The translations under genes were made by a program, and so were the position numbers. A stretch of 58,328 nt of DNA, taken from positions 7,501-65,828 of the forward strand of contig MCFG01000376.1 in NCBI GenBank assembly GCA_002104895.1, given 5' to 3'. Of this stretch, positions 46,020 through 58,328 are shown in pieces. The notes beneath the pieces are model-generated. The model was not told the DNA's origin. It searched no databases and worked only from the letters and a program-made list of their open reading frames with translations. Source of the stretch: Anaeromyces robustus. Lineage: Eukaryota; Neocallimastigomycota; Neocallimastigomycetes; Neocallimastigales; Neocallimastigaceae. The stretch's first letter is position 1. Each line of letters begins with the position of its first letter.

Positions 46020-47575
46020 ATTAAAATAGAAAGAAAATATGATGTTAAAAATTGTTTCTAATTTTTTTTTTTTTTTTAAATTTATCATTTTTTAAAAAAA
46101 TTTTTTTATTTTAAATATATATTTATTATTATTTAAATTTATTAATAATTGAAAAAAAAAATAATACTAAATATTATAATAATATTAAATTTTATTTTAT
46201 AGATTTCTTTATTAATTCCTTTTTTTTTTATTAATATTCTTTACATCTTTAATATTGTTTTTTTCTTAATAAAATTCTATTTTAAAAATTTAATATATTA
46301 TGTTATTAATATATAATAGAATAAAGAAAAGACAAGATAAAAAATTTAAAATAAAATAAAAAATAAAAAATAAAAAATAAAAAAAAAAAAAAAAAAAAAA
46401 AGAATAAAAATGAAAAGAATAAAAAATAAAAAAAAAAAAATATAAAACATAAAATATAAAATATAAATATATATTATATAATAAAGTAAAAATAAAAGAA
46501 AAAAAAAAAAAATAAAAATAAAAATAAAAATAAAAATAAAAATAAAAATAAAAATAAAAATATAATTAAAAATTAAAAATTAAAAATAATAAAATAATAA
46601 AATCATAATATAAAATAAATATATAAATAATAAAAAAGGAATTTGTTGAGAAACCAAGAAATAGAAATAGAACTCATATATATTGATCAAAAAATCTTTT
46701 TTTTTTTTTTTTTTTTTTTTATTAACTTTATATTGATATATTTTTTTTAAAAAAGAAAAAAAAAAAAAAAAGAAAAAAAAGAAAAAAAGAAGAAATATAT
46801 GGGAGAGAATGGTAATATAATTTAATAAATATAAATTGAAAATAAAAGTTAATAATATAAATCCTAATAGTAATACACATTATAAAGATTTATTAATATT
46901 ATACAATATTAAAGAGTGGATTTTTCTATTAATTATTTATAAGAAAACTAAAAATTCATAAAACCACATTATATACAAACCAATAAAAAAAAACAAAAAC
47001 AAAAACAATATAAAAATTAATAACGATAATAGTAATTAAACAAGAACATGGCAAAGAAAAAAAAAAAGAGAATAAATTAAAATAAAAATATAATAAAAAT
47101 ATAATAAATATAAAATAAAAATAAAACATATATATATAAAATATTAAAAAATAATGATGTAATAAAAAAATATACAGTAAAATAAAAACATACAAAAAAA
47201 ATATAAAAATAAAATAAAAAAAAAGTTACTTTTTATAATAAATTAGTTAATAAAATTAAATAAAAAAGGATTAGTTTCTTTTTCTTTTCATTTTAAACAT
47301 TTAATAATAAAGCCATTATTTATGCAAATCAAAATTTAAAAGTAAAATCAAAAAATTTTTATTTAAAAAAAATAATAAATAATAATTATAATAATATTTT
47401 ATATCATCTATTTTAAAAGTATCATTTTCTAAATGATAGTTTGCTTTTGTTTATCAAATTCCTTTTTAAAAAATTATTAATCAATCAAATTTTTTTTATA
47501 GATATAATTATTTAAATAAAATATTTTATGTATAAATAGCTGTATAAATATATATATTATTTTTTTTATTTTTCA

Positions 47576-47609
<34 letters not shown>

Positions 47610-47781
47610 TTTGTTTGTTTGTTTTTTGTTTTTTTGTTTTTTTGTTTTTTCCAAATTCATATGATATATACCTAGATGTATTCCAAGTCTAATTCATGAA
47701 CATATAATTTAAAATAATATTTGAAAATAATGTTAATAGAATATAGATTTTATATTAATAATCATAATATAAATTTAAAAT
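46020..47781. other. Convergent intergenic region of simple repeats
   Basis: 1.76 kb between two convergent genes. Made largely of A runs, T runs and a pentanucleotide AAAAT array (about 46510-46562), plus a long T run grading into TTTG units (47578-47650). No coding potential beyond chance frames. Confidence 0.7.
46510..46562. repeat. Pentanucleotide (AAAAT)n array
   Basis: About nine AAAAT/TAAAA units in the convergent intergenic region. Confidence 0.85.
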
Positions 47782-48620
47782 TTAAGAATTATTTTCCATA
47801 TTCTTCATAGTTTCAGTTCTTTCTATTTGTTCTATAAGTTTATTGCCATATGAAACACAACAAAGATAATAATAGACATTAAAACTATAAACAGTAAAAG
47901 CAATAACATCAATAATTAATATAAAAGTTAGTCCATCATAACTAGTAGGATCTTTAATATTACTGGAGCCAAGAAAAATATTATCACCTTCACATAAGTA
48001 GTATGCAGTAAAACCTATGAGACCAAGAATACCTATTCCACAAATAATGATAGAAAAAATACCATATACAATGATAAATTGTTTAATATATACTTTATTT
48101 AACTTGTAGATACCATTGAGGAATAAAAGTTGGGAAATAAACAAAAAACCCTCTATTAAATAAATATAAATAACACTTTGAGCATAATACTCAATTCGTA
48201 ATATATTTATTAAAAGATATAAACCGTTTATAATCTATTTATTTTATTTTATCCATATATATAATAATATTATTAATAGAATATAGAATATATATTATAT
48301 TAAATTAAATTAAAAAAGAAATAATCAACAGAAAAATAATTTTCATTTTTTTCCAAATAATAATAAAAAAAGTATGTTTTTTTAATAATAAATTTTAATA
48401 TATATTTATATATATATTAAAATTTATTTCAAAGTTAAAGATTTGCATATGAAAACTTAATAATTTTTTTTTTATTTTTATTTTAATATATACATAATTA
48501 TATATATATATATTCGATATTATTATATTATAATTGTTGTTTATATATATATATATATTTTTTTTTTTTACTTACAAGGAAAAAGAGGGTAAATGATTTA
48601 ACACCTGTACCGATGTCCAT
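47782..48620 (-). CDS. Small multi-span membrane protein, family unknown
   Basis: Two exons on the minus strand (48620-48576 and 48150-47782) give 137 residues; the acceptor is the GAG just before GGT, which keeps phase, while the TAG two bases earlier does not. Three strongly hydrophobic segments are visible: about 8-30 (FTLFFLGFLFISQLL), 37-65 (IIVYGIFSIIICGIGILG) and 84-112 (GLTFILIIDVIAFTVYSF), separated by a short basic turn and a polar loop with a Cys (YYLCEGDN). The C-terminus is charged and probably cytosolic. The pattern could fit a MARVEL-like or tetraspanin-like mini-protein, but nothing diagnostic is present. The short first exon starting MDIGTG is plausible because it both keeps phase and extends the first membrane helix. 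Confidence 0.65.
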
Positions 48621-49317
48621 ACAGCAACAATTATTATATTTTGGGAATTTCATTTTGTATTTTTTTTTTTTTTATTTTGTATTTATAAAAATAGAGTTTT
48701 TATATATATATTTTTATACATTTTATACATATATAATTGTTAATGTTTTTTTGAAGAAATTTTATTTTATTAATAAATTAGTAAATTATAAATTTTCTTA
48801 TAATGAAGTTATTATTCTTGTCATATTTTATTATATTTTTAAAAAATAATTTTTTTACCTCCAATCATATTTACAATTATAATTAATATTTATTTATTTA
48901 TATATATTATATATTTATTTATTTATTATTTATTTATTTATTTATTTATTTTGTTCAACTTGATCAATAATTATTGTTTTATTATATTTAATCGTTTGTT
49001 ATATTATTAATTAGCATATAATAAAATCAAGTAATTTAATTGGTTAATTTTTTTTAAATTTTTATTTTTATTTTTATTTTTTTTTTTTTTTTTTCAAATT
49101 TATTTTTTTTTTTTTGAAATATTTTATAATTTTTTACACCTAAAAAAAATTATATATATATATATAAAATTTTTTATATTTTTTGTTTTTAATATTTTTG
49201 TTTTTAATAGTTACAAGTAAAAATAACAAAAAAGATAATTATTTCATAATAAAATATACATAAGATAAATCCAGATTTTTTTTTATTTTTTTTTATAAAA
49301 CAATTATATTATAAACC
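48621..49317. promoter_or_regulatory. Shared upstream region of divergent genes
   Basis: 697 bp between the small membrane protein gene and YTM1, which diverge. Contains a short TTTA array (about 48890-48950) and T-rich tracts (49075-49115). Promoters of both genes are expected here; no specific site can be named. Confidence 0.5.
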
Positions 49318-51720
49318 ATGGAAGATTCAAAATCAAATGAAGGACCAAAAGTCCAGGTTCGTTTCACAACTCAACAAAGCAAATATGCAATTGCTGACAC
49401 TCCAATAATGATACCAATTCAATTTAAAAAATCATCCTTATCTCAAATTATTAATCAAATTTTAGATTTAGGTTAATATTAAAAAAAATATATATTATTA
49501 AAAATTTATTTTTTATATTTGTATCTATATAATTATCTTTTTAAATATTGAATAAACTTTATAAGATTAAAAAATTATTCTTTAATAATAGTATTATATA
49601 CATTTTTAAATTATAATAATTATTCTTTAATTAAATTATTGATATTGCTTTAAAATAAATTAAAAAATTTATTCAATGTTTACTAATGAATTAAAAATTA
49701 TCTTAATAATTAATAATAAAAAGATACATTTGTTAAATTTGAATTCTTAATTGATGGAAAATTCCTTAAGGGTAGTTTAAAGAAGTATTTAGCTGATAAT
49801 AATTTATCAGCCGTAAGTATAGAATTTAAATAAATTTTAGTTTGAATTTTTTTAATATTTTTTTTTTATTTATATAATAATAAATTAACATTATATTATT
49901 TGATTTTGATAATAATTATAATTTGATAATTATTATCTATTATAATAATTTTTTTTTTACTGTAATTACAAGGAAAATCAATTATTAATTGAATATATTG
50001 AAGCTATGCAACCTCCACAATCTTTACCTTCTTATCAACATGATGATTGGATTAGTTCAGTTTCCATTTGTTCAAAAAAGTACATTTTTAGACTTTATCA
50101 AATAATAATAAATATAATAAATATAGTAATAATAAATTTATTTATTTATTTATTTATTTATTTTTTTTTTTTTGGTATCTTCCTTTTTTTTTTAAAAAAA
50201 AAGAAATTTAATTTTGACTGGTTCATACGATAAAGTTGGTAGAATATGGGATATGTCAGGAAATTGTATTGCTAACCTTGTAGGTCATACTGCTGGTGTT
50301 AAAACAGTCTCTTGGCTTGAAAGAAGTAAATTTCAATATATATATTTAATTATTTATATATATTATTAGAATTATTTATATATATGGCATATATAAAATT
50401 CATTATTATTTAAATTTTATTAGAGGATAATACCTATTGTTTAACTGGTTCAAATGACAATACTGTTAGAATATGGCAGGTAAAAAAAAATAAAAATAAA
50501 AATATTCAAAATATTTTTGATCAGTAAGGTTTAATTATTAATTTTTTTATTATATTATAATAAATATTAAAAATAATATATATAAAGTTTGATGAAAATA
50601 CTGGTAATGGAACACCAATTTTTGAATGCAAAGGTCATGAAGGCACTATTGAAGATATTGCTATTACTAAATCTAATGATTATGTAATTAACTATTTTTT
50701 AAGAAATTAATTAATATTTATATTTAAATATATAAAATCAAGAGTAAAAAGTATTAATTATATACAATAATATATAAACTAATTTCTATATATTTATTAT
50801 TTATTATTGTTATTATTAATATATAAAAAGTTTGCAACTGCTTCTTATGATTCCAATATTAAAATTTGGGGTATGAATGCAGGATTAGATAAAGAAGAAG
50901 AAAATAACGACGATAATGATGATGAAATTGAAAGTAAACAAAAAAAAAGAAAAATATCATCGGATATTAAAATAAAAAACTCTATGGCAACTTTAAAGGG
51001 ACATAATAATGGTGTTAATTGTTTAGTTTTTGATAAAAATAGTTATACTTTATATAGTGGTGGTAATGATCATTCACTTCGTTTCTGGAATATTGAAGCT
51101 AGATCAAATACTTTTACATTGGTAAATAATAAATAAATAAATTATACAATTTTATTTTTTATTAATATATTAAAATTAAAAAAAAAAAAAAAAAATAATC
51201 ATTAAAAAATCAAATTGAATATATAAATTTATTCGTAATAAATAAAAAAAATATATTAATATATTGACATATATTATTATTATTATTACATTAATATATA
51301 TTAATCATTAATATGTTATTATAGAATTGTGAAAAAGTTATCAATTGTATTGATTTTTCAAGCCATAATAGTCTTCTTGCTACTGGTCATTCAGATAAAT
51401 TTATAAGAATATGGGATTCAAGAATAAAGGAAGGTTCATCTGTTAAGTTACGTTTATCCTCTCATAATAAATGGGTATCTTCATTAAAATGGTCACCAAA
51501 AAGTCCATACATGCTGGTTAGTGGTTCTTATGATTCATCTGTAAAATTCTGGGATATACGTTCTTCTACTTCACCATTATATACTATTAAAGGTGGTAAT
51601 GAATTAGATGATAAAGTATTATGTGTAGATTGGGTTCATAATTTAGTAGCAACAGGTGGTTCAGATACTATATTAAGATTACATTCCACTTCAGGAATTG
51701 ATCCACAAAATTCTCAATAA
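49318..51720 (+). CDS. YTM1: Ribosome biogenesis protein YTM1/WDR12
   Basis: Eight exons in phase: 49318-49471, 49724-49812, 49973-50079, 50204-50325, 50424-50479, 50588-50683, 50831-51121, 51325-51720; 436 residues (human WDR12 423, yeast Ytm1 460). Residues about 12-85 form the NLE ubiquitin-like domain (VQVRFTTQQSKYAIADTPIM), which in this family binds the AAA ATPase Rea1/Mdn1. The rest is a WD40 propeller with seven repeats, e.g. TGSYDKVGRIWD, TGSNDNTVRIWQ, TASYDSNIKIWG, SGGNDHSLRFWN, TGHSDKFIRIWD, SGSYDSSVKFWD and TGGSDTILRLH, and an acidic/basic insert in blade 3. It belongs to the Nop7-Erb1-Ytm1 (PeBoW) complex for 60S maturation in the nucleolus. The missing WD in the last blade is common in this family. 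Confidence 0.97.
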
Positions 51721-52272
51721 TTTAAAATAAAAAAATAACTAAAATAATAAATTAAATATAAATACGCATTAGTAAATTATAAAGAAAATAGAATCTTTTT
51801 ACATTTCAACTTTTTTCATAAATAAATTTTATATAAGTTTAAAAATATCAAATTTAAATTATTTCATTTAAAAATATATCATTTTAATACAAGAAAAAGA
51901 AGTAAAAATAAAAATAAAAATAAAAGAAAAAAAAAGCATAAAAAAATAAATATATAAAATAAGAACACTTAATTTTCATATTTTTTATTTTTTATTTTTT
52001 ATTTTTTATTTTTTTTTTTTTTTTTTTTATTATTATAGGCTTTTATTATTTATTGTATATATTTCATATAAATGATTTAGTTAAACATATTTATTTTATT
52101 AAAGAATAGAATTAGAAATATTTAAATAAAAAAATAAAATAAAATAAAATATAGTATAAGCATAATGATGATGTTAAATATCAATTATTTGTTGTTAAAA
52201 CTGTTTTACATAATAAAAATTATTTTATAAAATAAGCATATATATCTAGAACAAATTCTATATATTATATAT
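51721..52272. other. Convergent intergenic region
   Basis: 552 bp between the stops of YTM1 and the SREK1-type gene. Contains a TTTTTTA heptanucleotide array with a T run (51973-52028). No coding potential. Confidence 0.65.
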
Positions 52273-54782
52273 TTATCTTCTGTAATGATCTCTTTCTCTG
52301 TCACTGTATCTTTTTCTACGTGAAGAAGACCTTGAACGTGAATCTCTACGTCTTCTTTCTATAAAATTTTATATAATATAAAAAATAAATAAAAAGAAAT
52401 TATTATTAATTATTAATAATAACAATTATAAATTCTTAAACTTTTATATATTTTTTTATTATTTATTTCATTGTATATATATCATTTTATACATAATATA
52501 TTGTTATATTTTATATATTATTAATAAATAAAACTACCTCTTTCTCTTTCCCTTTCTCTCATCATTTCATGTTCTCTTTCTAATTCTCTTTCATATCGTT
52601 CCTTATGACGACGTTCTCTTTCTCTGTCTCTTTCTCTATCTCTTTCTCTGTCTCTTTCTCTGTCTCTTTCTCTATCTCTTTCTCTATCTCTATCTCTTCT
52701 ACTATGAACATATCTATAATATTGAGATGCAGATCTAGATCTTGATCTAGATCTCATACGACGTGAACGTTCGCGAGATCTTGATCTTGATCTTGACCTA
52801 GAGCGACGTGGTTTATCTAATTCTTTACTTGGAATTTCTGTTCCTGGAATAAGTTTATTTTCTTGTTTTTCTACCGGAAGCATTCCTGGGTTTATAGATG
52901 CACCAACAATTTTGGGTTCAATATCCATTGGAACTTCTGAATATTTTCTATTAATTAGCATCTCAGCTTCTTTAACACCCTTTAAAGCTTCAAGCATTTC
53001 TTGAGATTCTTTTTTAATACCTTTATTAATTACGTTATTTGAATGATTAACCCTAATATATAATAATATATAATAATAAAAATAATAATAGTTACAATTA
53101 TAAAAAAATTTAATAAATATAATATTTAACTATTAATTTTCTTATTTAATATAAAACTAAAATAATGAAATTACTTAATAATTTTATCTCTGAAAAAAGT
53201 TCCTGACATATTCATTGCATTTCTAGCAGCGTCAATGGTTGCTATTATATATATATTATATAATTATGAAAAGAAAATTTGAAAAAAGAAAAATAATAAT
53301 AATAAAAAAAAAAAGATAATTATTATTATATTACTATTTAACTTATTATACATATAGCCTATTATTCTTATATATTTTTTATTCTACATACCAAATTCTA
53401 AAAATGCAAATCTTGATGGATGAGAAACATCACCTGCCATCTTTTATATAGTATAAATCATTTTTTATTTAATTTCATTTTCAATTAAAATATTTATATT
53501 TATAATTATTATTATTTTATATAAAACTAACTTTTGCATAAGAAATTGGCCCACAAACAGAGAAGAAATCCATTAACTCTTTTTCAGTAATACTTGTATT
53601 TAAATTTCCAACATAAACAGTTCTAGCAATTTTATTTGCTTTTTCAACTGTTATGTTTGGTTGTAAGATTGGATTTAATGATGGTGGTGTATTAAACATA
53701 CTACTAATTTCCAAAATTTTCTTCTGTTCTTCAATTTCTTCTTGGGTTCTTATTTTAACTTCAAAAACTCTATCATATAATTTTGTACCTGAAAGATGAA
53801 GTGCTAAAGCTGCAGCTTCACTATCTTCATATTCTATTAAGCATTCTTTTCCACCTTCTAAACCGCGACTTAATAATTATAAATATATATATATATATTA
53901 ATTCTAAAAGTGATACATTATATATAATAATATAACATACTTTATTTCATTATTTCTTATTTTTACTTCATATTCTTCATATTTTTATTTATTTATTTTT
54001 TTTAAATTATTGTTTTCATTAATTCTTTTCTATTAAATGTTAATTATTATTATTACTGTTACTATTATTATTATTATATTGTTAATATATTATCATTTTG
54101 TTTAAATCAACTTACTTTAAATATAATTTAAAAGATTTAATTTTTCCCATATATTCAAAAATTTGATGAACCATAGGTTCAGACGCAAACGTTGAAATAT
54201 TTGTAGCCTTTAATAATTAATACAGAAAAAATAAATGTGTAAATAAGGGGTAATATTTTAGAAATAAAAGATAAAGTAATTTAATGTATATTATTTTAAT
54301 ATTCATATTATTTAAATATTTATAGATATTAAATATTGAATGAAGAATATATATAGAATATAAATATAAATATATATATAAAATATTATAAAATAATATA
54401 TATATGATATACAAATATATGATATAAATATATATGATATGATATATATTATATATTTCAATAAAGCATAAAGAAATAAAAGAATAAATATATAAAAAAT
54501 AAAATATGTAATATATAATGTATATAAATTGATATATAAAGTATAATTTAAAAAGATATAACAGTAATTATGAATTATAAGGAGAAAAAAAAAAGATGAC
54601 AAATTTATATAAAATACTAATTACATTGATTTATATATAAAATATGCTGAATTTTAAATATATGTATAAAATATAAATCATATGTATATTATATATATTA
54701 TTAAAATAATAATAAATATAAAATAAAATAAAAATAATAATAAAAAATAAAAATAAAAAAAAATAAATAAATAAATAAATAA

Positions 54783-54817
<35 letters not shown>

Positions 54818-55031
54818 ATAGAATGTATATTATTAATGTAAATTAATGTGTATTCGCATAAAGAATAAATTGATTATTATAAATAGAATGTGTTTTTATA
54901 TAAATTAAAAAACTAATTTTCAATAATTATTTTATAAGTATTATATTATATATTTTTATATTATTATACTTATTTTTAGTTGCTTTACTAAATTTATTTA
55001 CCTTTATTGTATTATTTTCGTTCGTAAACAT
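52273..55031 (-). CDS. SREK1: SREK1/SRSF12-type SR splicing regulator
   Basis: Seven exons on the minus strand (55031-55002, 54207-54116, 53868-53532, 53440-53392, 53241-53175, 53052-52538, 52358-52273) give 391 residues. RRM1 occupies about residues 11-90 (ATNISTF, ECLIEYEDSEAA), a charged helix follows (EEIEEQKKIL), and RRM2 runs about 122-205 (RTVYVGNLNTSITEKEL, RFAFLEFATIDAARNAM). The next motif, IKVNHSNNVI, and the helix with ALKGVKEAEMLI are distinctive matches to SREK1 (human LIKVNHSNNAI and VMKRVREAQ). The C-terminus is an RS-rich then RD/RE-rich tail from about 285 onward, where RDRERDRERDRE repeats alternate charge. It should modulate splice-site choice in the nucleus. Intron 1 is long (794 bp) and contains a TTTA array (sense strand). 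Confidence 0.92.
54755..54822. repeat. (TAAA)n array in SREK1 intron 1
   Basis: About 16 units with one short interruption; TTTA in the transcript sense. Confidence 0.9.
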
Positions 55032-55739
55032 TTTTTGATTTTTCTGAAAATCTTTGGAAAAGTTTTCTCTATTTGATGATAAATAATCAAAACATAATAA
55101 GTATATATTAATATTTTTTTATAATAATCTTTTTAATTAGTTAACAATATATATAATTATATTTAATATTTAATATCTAATATTTTAATACATTTGTAAA
55201 AATTATTAATAAAGATTTAAATTACTTTATAAGATAATTAAAAAATATTAAAAAGATCTATTATCTTTTTTTTTTTAAACTTATTTAAAAAAAATTTTTT
55301 TAGGATCATAAAAATTTTATTTTAATAATAAATTTTTTATATTATTAAATTGTAATTAATTCAATTTAATGAAGTATTAATATATGTAAAACCAACATAA
55401 ATTAATATATATTTTATAAAATATGTATTAGTTAATAATTGAATTTAAAACTAAAAATTAATTAATAAATAATATAAAAGTCACTTTAACATTATTTTTC
55501 TTTTTATTATTTACAAAATACAACAATTTATATATAATAAAAAGAAAAATAATGTTAATCTCTTATCCTATATTATATATATTTAAATTGAATAATTTTT
55601 TGATAATAATTAACTCTCAAAAACTTTTATTTGTTATTAAAGATAAGCAATTTCAAAAAAAAAAAAATATTAGTATGTTAAAAATATTTTTAAATGAATA
55701 TTTGAGACACAATAAATTGTAATTAATAATTTTTATCAT

Positions 55740-56320
55740 CTACCTGAGTCTAGTTAAATAAGATGATGAAATATTTAAATCAATTATCGATATAATTTTA
55801 AAATTCTAGATATTTTCTTTTAAAAACTAGTGATAAAATAAGCTTATTTGAAGTTGCTCTTTTTAGAAGAAATATTAAAAAAATATTAAAATATGTTAAC
55901 TTAAAAAGTATTGAATTGCGTATTATTAAAAAGATGATAGCGGATATTATCCTCTTTCACTCAGAAAATAATTATTATTTCATGGTTAATACGTCATTCA
56001 TTATGATATTGAAATGAATGTTGTAATAAAGAGTATATAATTATTTTTATTATATATTATCCCCTTTTAAAAGTTCCTACTGTTAATAATTTCAGAATAG
56101 CTGAACTATTGATAGATTATTCAATTAAACGGAATACTAAATTAGAATTAAATAATAAAAAACAGTAATGGACAGTATCCATTATGAAAAGCTATTATTG
56201 AAAAAATATATATATGGTTATATTAGTTATAGACTATGCTAATGAAAAAAATATAATATTTGTATTGGATAAAAATGATATAAAAAAAAGTATAAAAATT
56301 CAAATAATTTTTTTTATTAA
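55740..56320 (+). pseudogene. Decayed ankyrin-repeat protein gene
   Basis: Fragments in changing frames spell pieces of ankyrin repeats. From 55832 a frame reads DKISLFEVALFRRN and continues to YVNLKSIELRIIKK; at about 55935 a +1 shift gives DSGYYPLSL, a typical repeat start. From 56076 another frame reads FRIAELLIDYSIKRN, then a stop; at 56167 a shifted frame gives NGQYPL followed by a stop, and further on VILVIDYANEKNI. I count at least five stops or frame changes. The style (LLIDYAN-type helices with Asn/Lys/Ile-rich loops) is what I associate with large ankyrin families of anaerobic gut fungi. No start or splice structure rescues an open gene. It reads opposite to both neighbours. Confidence 0.7.
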
Positions 56321-57019
56321 ATAGATATTGAATGATCTTAGATTTAAAGATATACCAAGATTTTCTTAAATTAGTTTAAGAGTTATTAGATTAAAAAATA
56401 ATAAATAAATATATATATTTATTATATTATTATTATCTTTATTAAAATTAGTTAAATTATTTTAATTATAAGTTGAAACAAAAAGACATAGAAGAAAAGT
56501 AATAGATATTCATAAAAATTACATTAATAAAATATTCATTATTATACATATATATACAGAAATTTCTTTTTAAATAGATAAATTTTTTTTTTAACTTCAT
56601 TGATTTTTTTTTACATTTCACTATTATTCTCTTAAAAATAAAGTTCTTCAAATTCAATAAAATTCAGCTTTGTTAAAATAATAATAATTTTAATAAAGTT
56701 CTAATTTTAAATCCAATACAATAACCAAAAGTCATTATGTTCTTGTTTTAATATCTAAAAAAAAAAAAAAAAAAAAACGTAAAAATATATAAAAAGTAAT
56801 AAATATTCTGTATTTAATTATATGTTCTTTTTATTTCTTATAAATCATAACAATAGAGATATTTATTAAAATAAATACCTCCAAAATTATTTAAAATTTT
56901 GTCTTTAAACTTGATTTAATGAAATATACAAATATTAAAATATATATTTAAAGACAAATGATATAATAATATAATTTAATGTTTTATTTCATCGTTGTCA
57001 TTAATATTTTAAATATAAG

Positions 57020-57285
57020 CATAAATTATTATTATTATTAATTATTATTATTATTATAATTTTAATATCTTATTGTTTTATTAATATTAATTTTATTATT
57101 TATTATTTTATTATTGTTATTATTTTATTATTATTATTATTATTTTATTATTATTATTATTTTATTATTATTATTATTTTATTATTATTATTATTTTATT
57201 ATTATTATTATTTTATTATTATTATTATTATTATTTTATAATTTTATTATTTTATTATTTTATTATTTTATTATTTTATAATTTT
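57020..57285. repeat. Compound TTA/TTATT minisatellite
   Basis: A 15-16-bp higher-order unit, three or four TTA followed by TTT, repeats several times (57113-57230), then passes into shorter ATTTT units to about 57280. Confidence 0.9.
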
Positions 57286-57857
57286 TTTTTTCAATATTTG
57301 TTTCATTTTTATAGTTTTATTTTATTTTATTATAATAATTTATTATATTTGTACAAATATATTTAACAAATATAATTGTTAAATATATTTATAATAATAT
57401 AAAATACCTAATTTTTTGTTGTTTTTTTAATTTAAATAAAAATAAATGCTTATTTTTAATCAGAATTGTAGTTTTTATTATCATAATTATTTTAATTTAC
57501 ACTACATAAAGAATAAGCAATTATTAATTATATCATGAAAATCTTATATTTAATAATAAAATTATAAAAATTTCATTATTACAGTTTTTATAATAAATAT
57601 ATTTTATTTTGAAAGCATTAAAAAAAAAAAAAAAAGAATTATTTATTTAATTACGTTATTATTATTATTATTACTATTATTATTATTATCATCATTATTA
57701 TTATTGATTCAGATATTTTAATTTATATTACGTTAAATTTTTATTATAATTATTATTATTGAATATATTATAATTTGACTATACCAATCATATATTATTA
57801 TTATTTCAATTAATTGACAGAATTATTATAATATAAAAATATAATTATAATATATAT

Positions 57858-58201
57858 TTATTCATCTAATGATCTCATGAATAAATTATAACCATTTTCC
57901 AAATCAAAACGAAGTTGTTTTACTTGCTCTTCATTCAATTCTTCAGTAACTTTCATATTATTTAATGTAATCAACCTTTAAATTTATAAAAAAAAAAAAA
58001 TGTATTAACAAAGCGAAAGTTAATTTGAATAAAGAATAATCATAAAAATATTTACCAATTTTTAATTTTTTCTTTACATTCATTAGTTTCTGCAGAAGGC
58101 GTTATTTTATTAATATTAAGGGTTAATTCTACAAGTAAAGGATGAAGGGCTTCAACAGTTCTAACTTTAAGTTCTAAATTATCCATTAAATTAATAAAGT
58201 T
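57858..58201 (-). CDS. VPS28: ESCRT-I subunit VPS28, 3' part (gene runs off the right edge)
   Basis: Two exons on the minus strand (58201-58056 and 57975-57858) encode the C-terminal 87 residues; an acceptor at 58202-58203 shows that upstream exons lie beyond the window. The sequence matches the VPS28 C-terminal four-helix bundle: FINLMDNLELKVRTVEAL parallels human FITVMDKLRLEIRAMDEI, and WLITLNNMKVTEELNEEQV followed by FDLENGYNLF parallels WLQTLSGMSASDELDDSQV and FDLESAYNAF. In ESCRT-I this domain contacts downstream sorting factors at endosomes. Partial only because of the window edge; nothing suggests damage. Confidence 0.93.
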
Positions 58202-58328
58202 CTATATATAATTATTTTTTATATATAGTAATTATAATATTTTTTTTTAATAAATTTTAACATGTTTATTCATGAAAATATATATTTCTATTTATTGTAT
58301 TTTTTAAAAAGAAAATATAAAAAATATA

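Larger units (their letters stand above)
55032..57857. other. Long region with a gene relic and TTA minisatellite, no intact gene
   Basis: 2.8 kb between the SREK1-type gene and VPS28. Holds an ankyrin-repeat gene relic (about 55740-56320), a compound TTA/TTATT array (57020-57285) and a smaller TTA array (57655-57705). The remaining DNA is A+T-rich with nothing recognisable. Confidence 0.65.

Noticed and set aside
48613-48849. Plus-strand frame overlapping the small membrane protein gene start
   Set aside because: T-run-derived Phe/Tyr-rich frame; no similarity and it overlaps the first coding exon of the better-supported gene.

Overview
This window looks like nuclear DNA from an early-diverging fungus, most likely an anaerobic gut fungus (Neocallimastigomycota). 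The reasons are extreme A+T content (well over 80% by eye), long poly-asparagine tracts written as AAT repeats, many TAAA/TTTA arrays, a chitin synthase fused to a myosin motor (a fungal hallmark), and a decayed ankyrin-repeat gene of the style I associate with that phylum. The phylum assignment is inference; the fungal assignment is strong. I found no rRNA, tRNA, CRISPR array, intact mobile element or organellar gene.

Layout, left to right. A rightward block holds an Asn-rich protein with a possible zinc-binding tail (27-4331), the ER SNARE USE1 (5348-7171), a conserved membrane protein I cannot name (8693-10784), ORC6 (11241-12751), a myosin-motor chitin synthase (14378-20568) and a homeodomain regulator (22623-24785). 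A leftward block holds a SERHL-like alpha/beta hydrolase (26055-27436), glutamine-dependent NAD+ synthetase in 17 exons (27910-32233) and a PCID2/Thp1 TREX-2 subunit (33042-35296). Then come, rightward, the splicing factor RBM39 (36033-39243) and a probable eIF4E-binding scaffold (41871-46019). A small membrane protein (leftward, 47782-48620) is followed by ribosome-biogenesis factor YTM1/WDR12 (rightward, 49318-51720), an SREK1-type SR protein (leftward, 52273-55031), a broken ankyrin gene (about 55740-56320, reading rightward) and the 3' end of VPS28 (leftward, running off the right edge).

Most open frames here are fragments of spliced genes. I joined them by hand at GT...AG borders, requiring the reading phase to be kept at every junction. 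All fifteen models close in frame, and nine give recognisable full-length or nearly full-length families (NAD+ synthetase 705 aa, with catalytic residues at the positions usual for the family). The genes are housekeeping functions (RNA processing, vesicle traffic, replication, cell wall, NAD synthesis) and do not form a functional cluster.

I did not find a convincing new multi-gene system. The most interesting signals concern genome architecture: introns rich in TTTA arrays that always lie in the same orientation relative to transcription, heavy use of AAG splice acceptors, a long AAT array forming a skippable intron exactly between the motor and the synthase of the chitin synthase, a recent tandem duplication straddling the PCID2 stop codon, and a 0.2 kb repeat pair beside the homeodomain gene.
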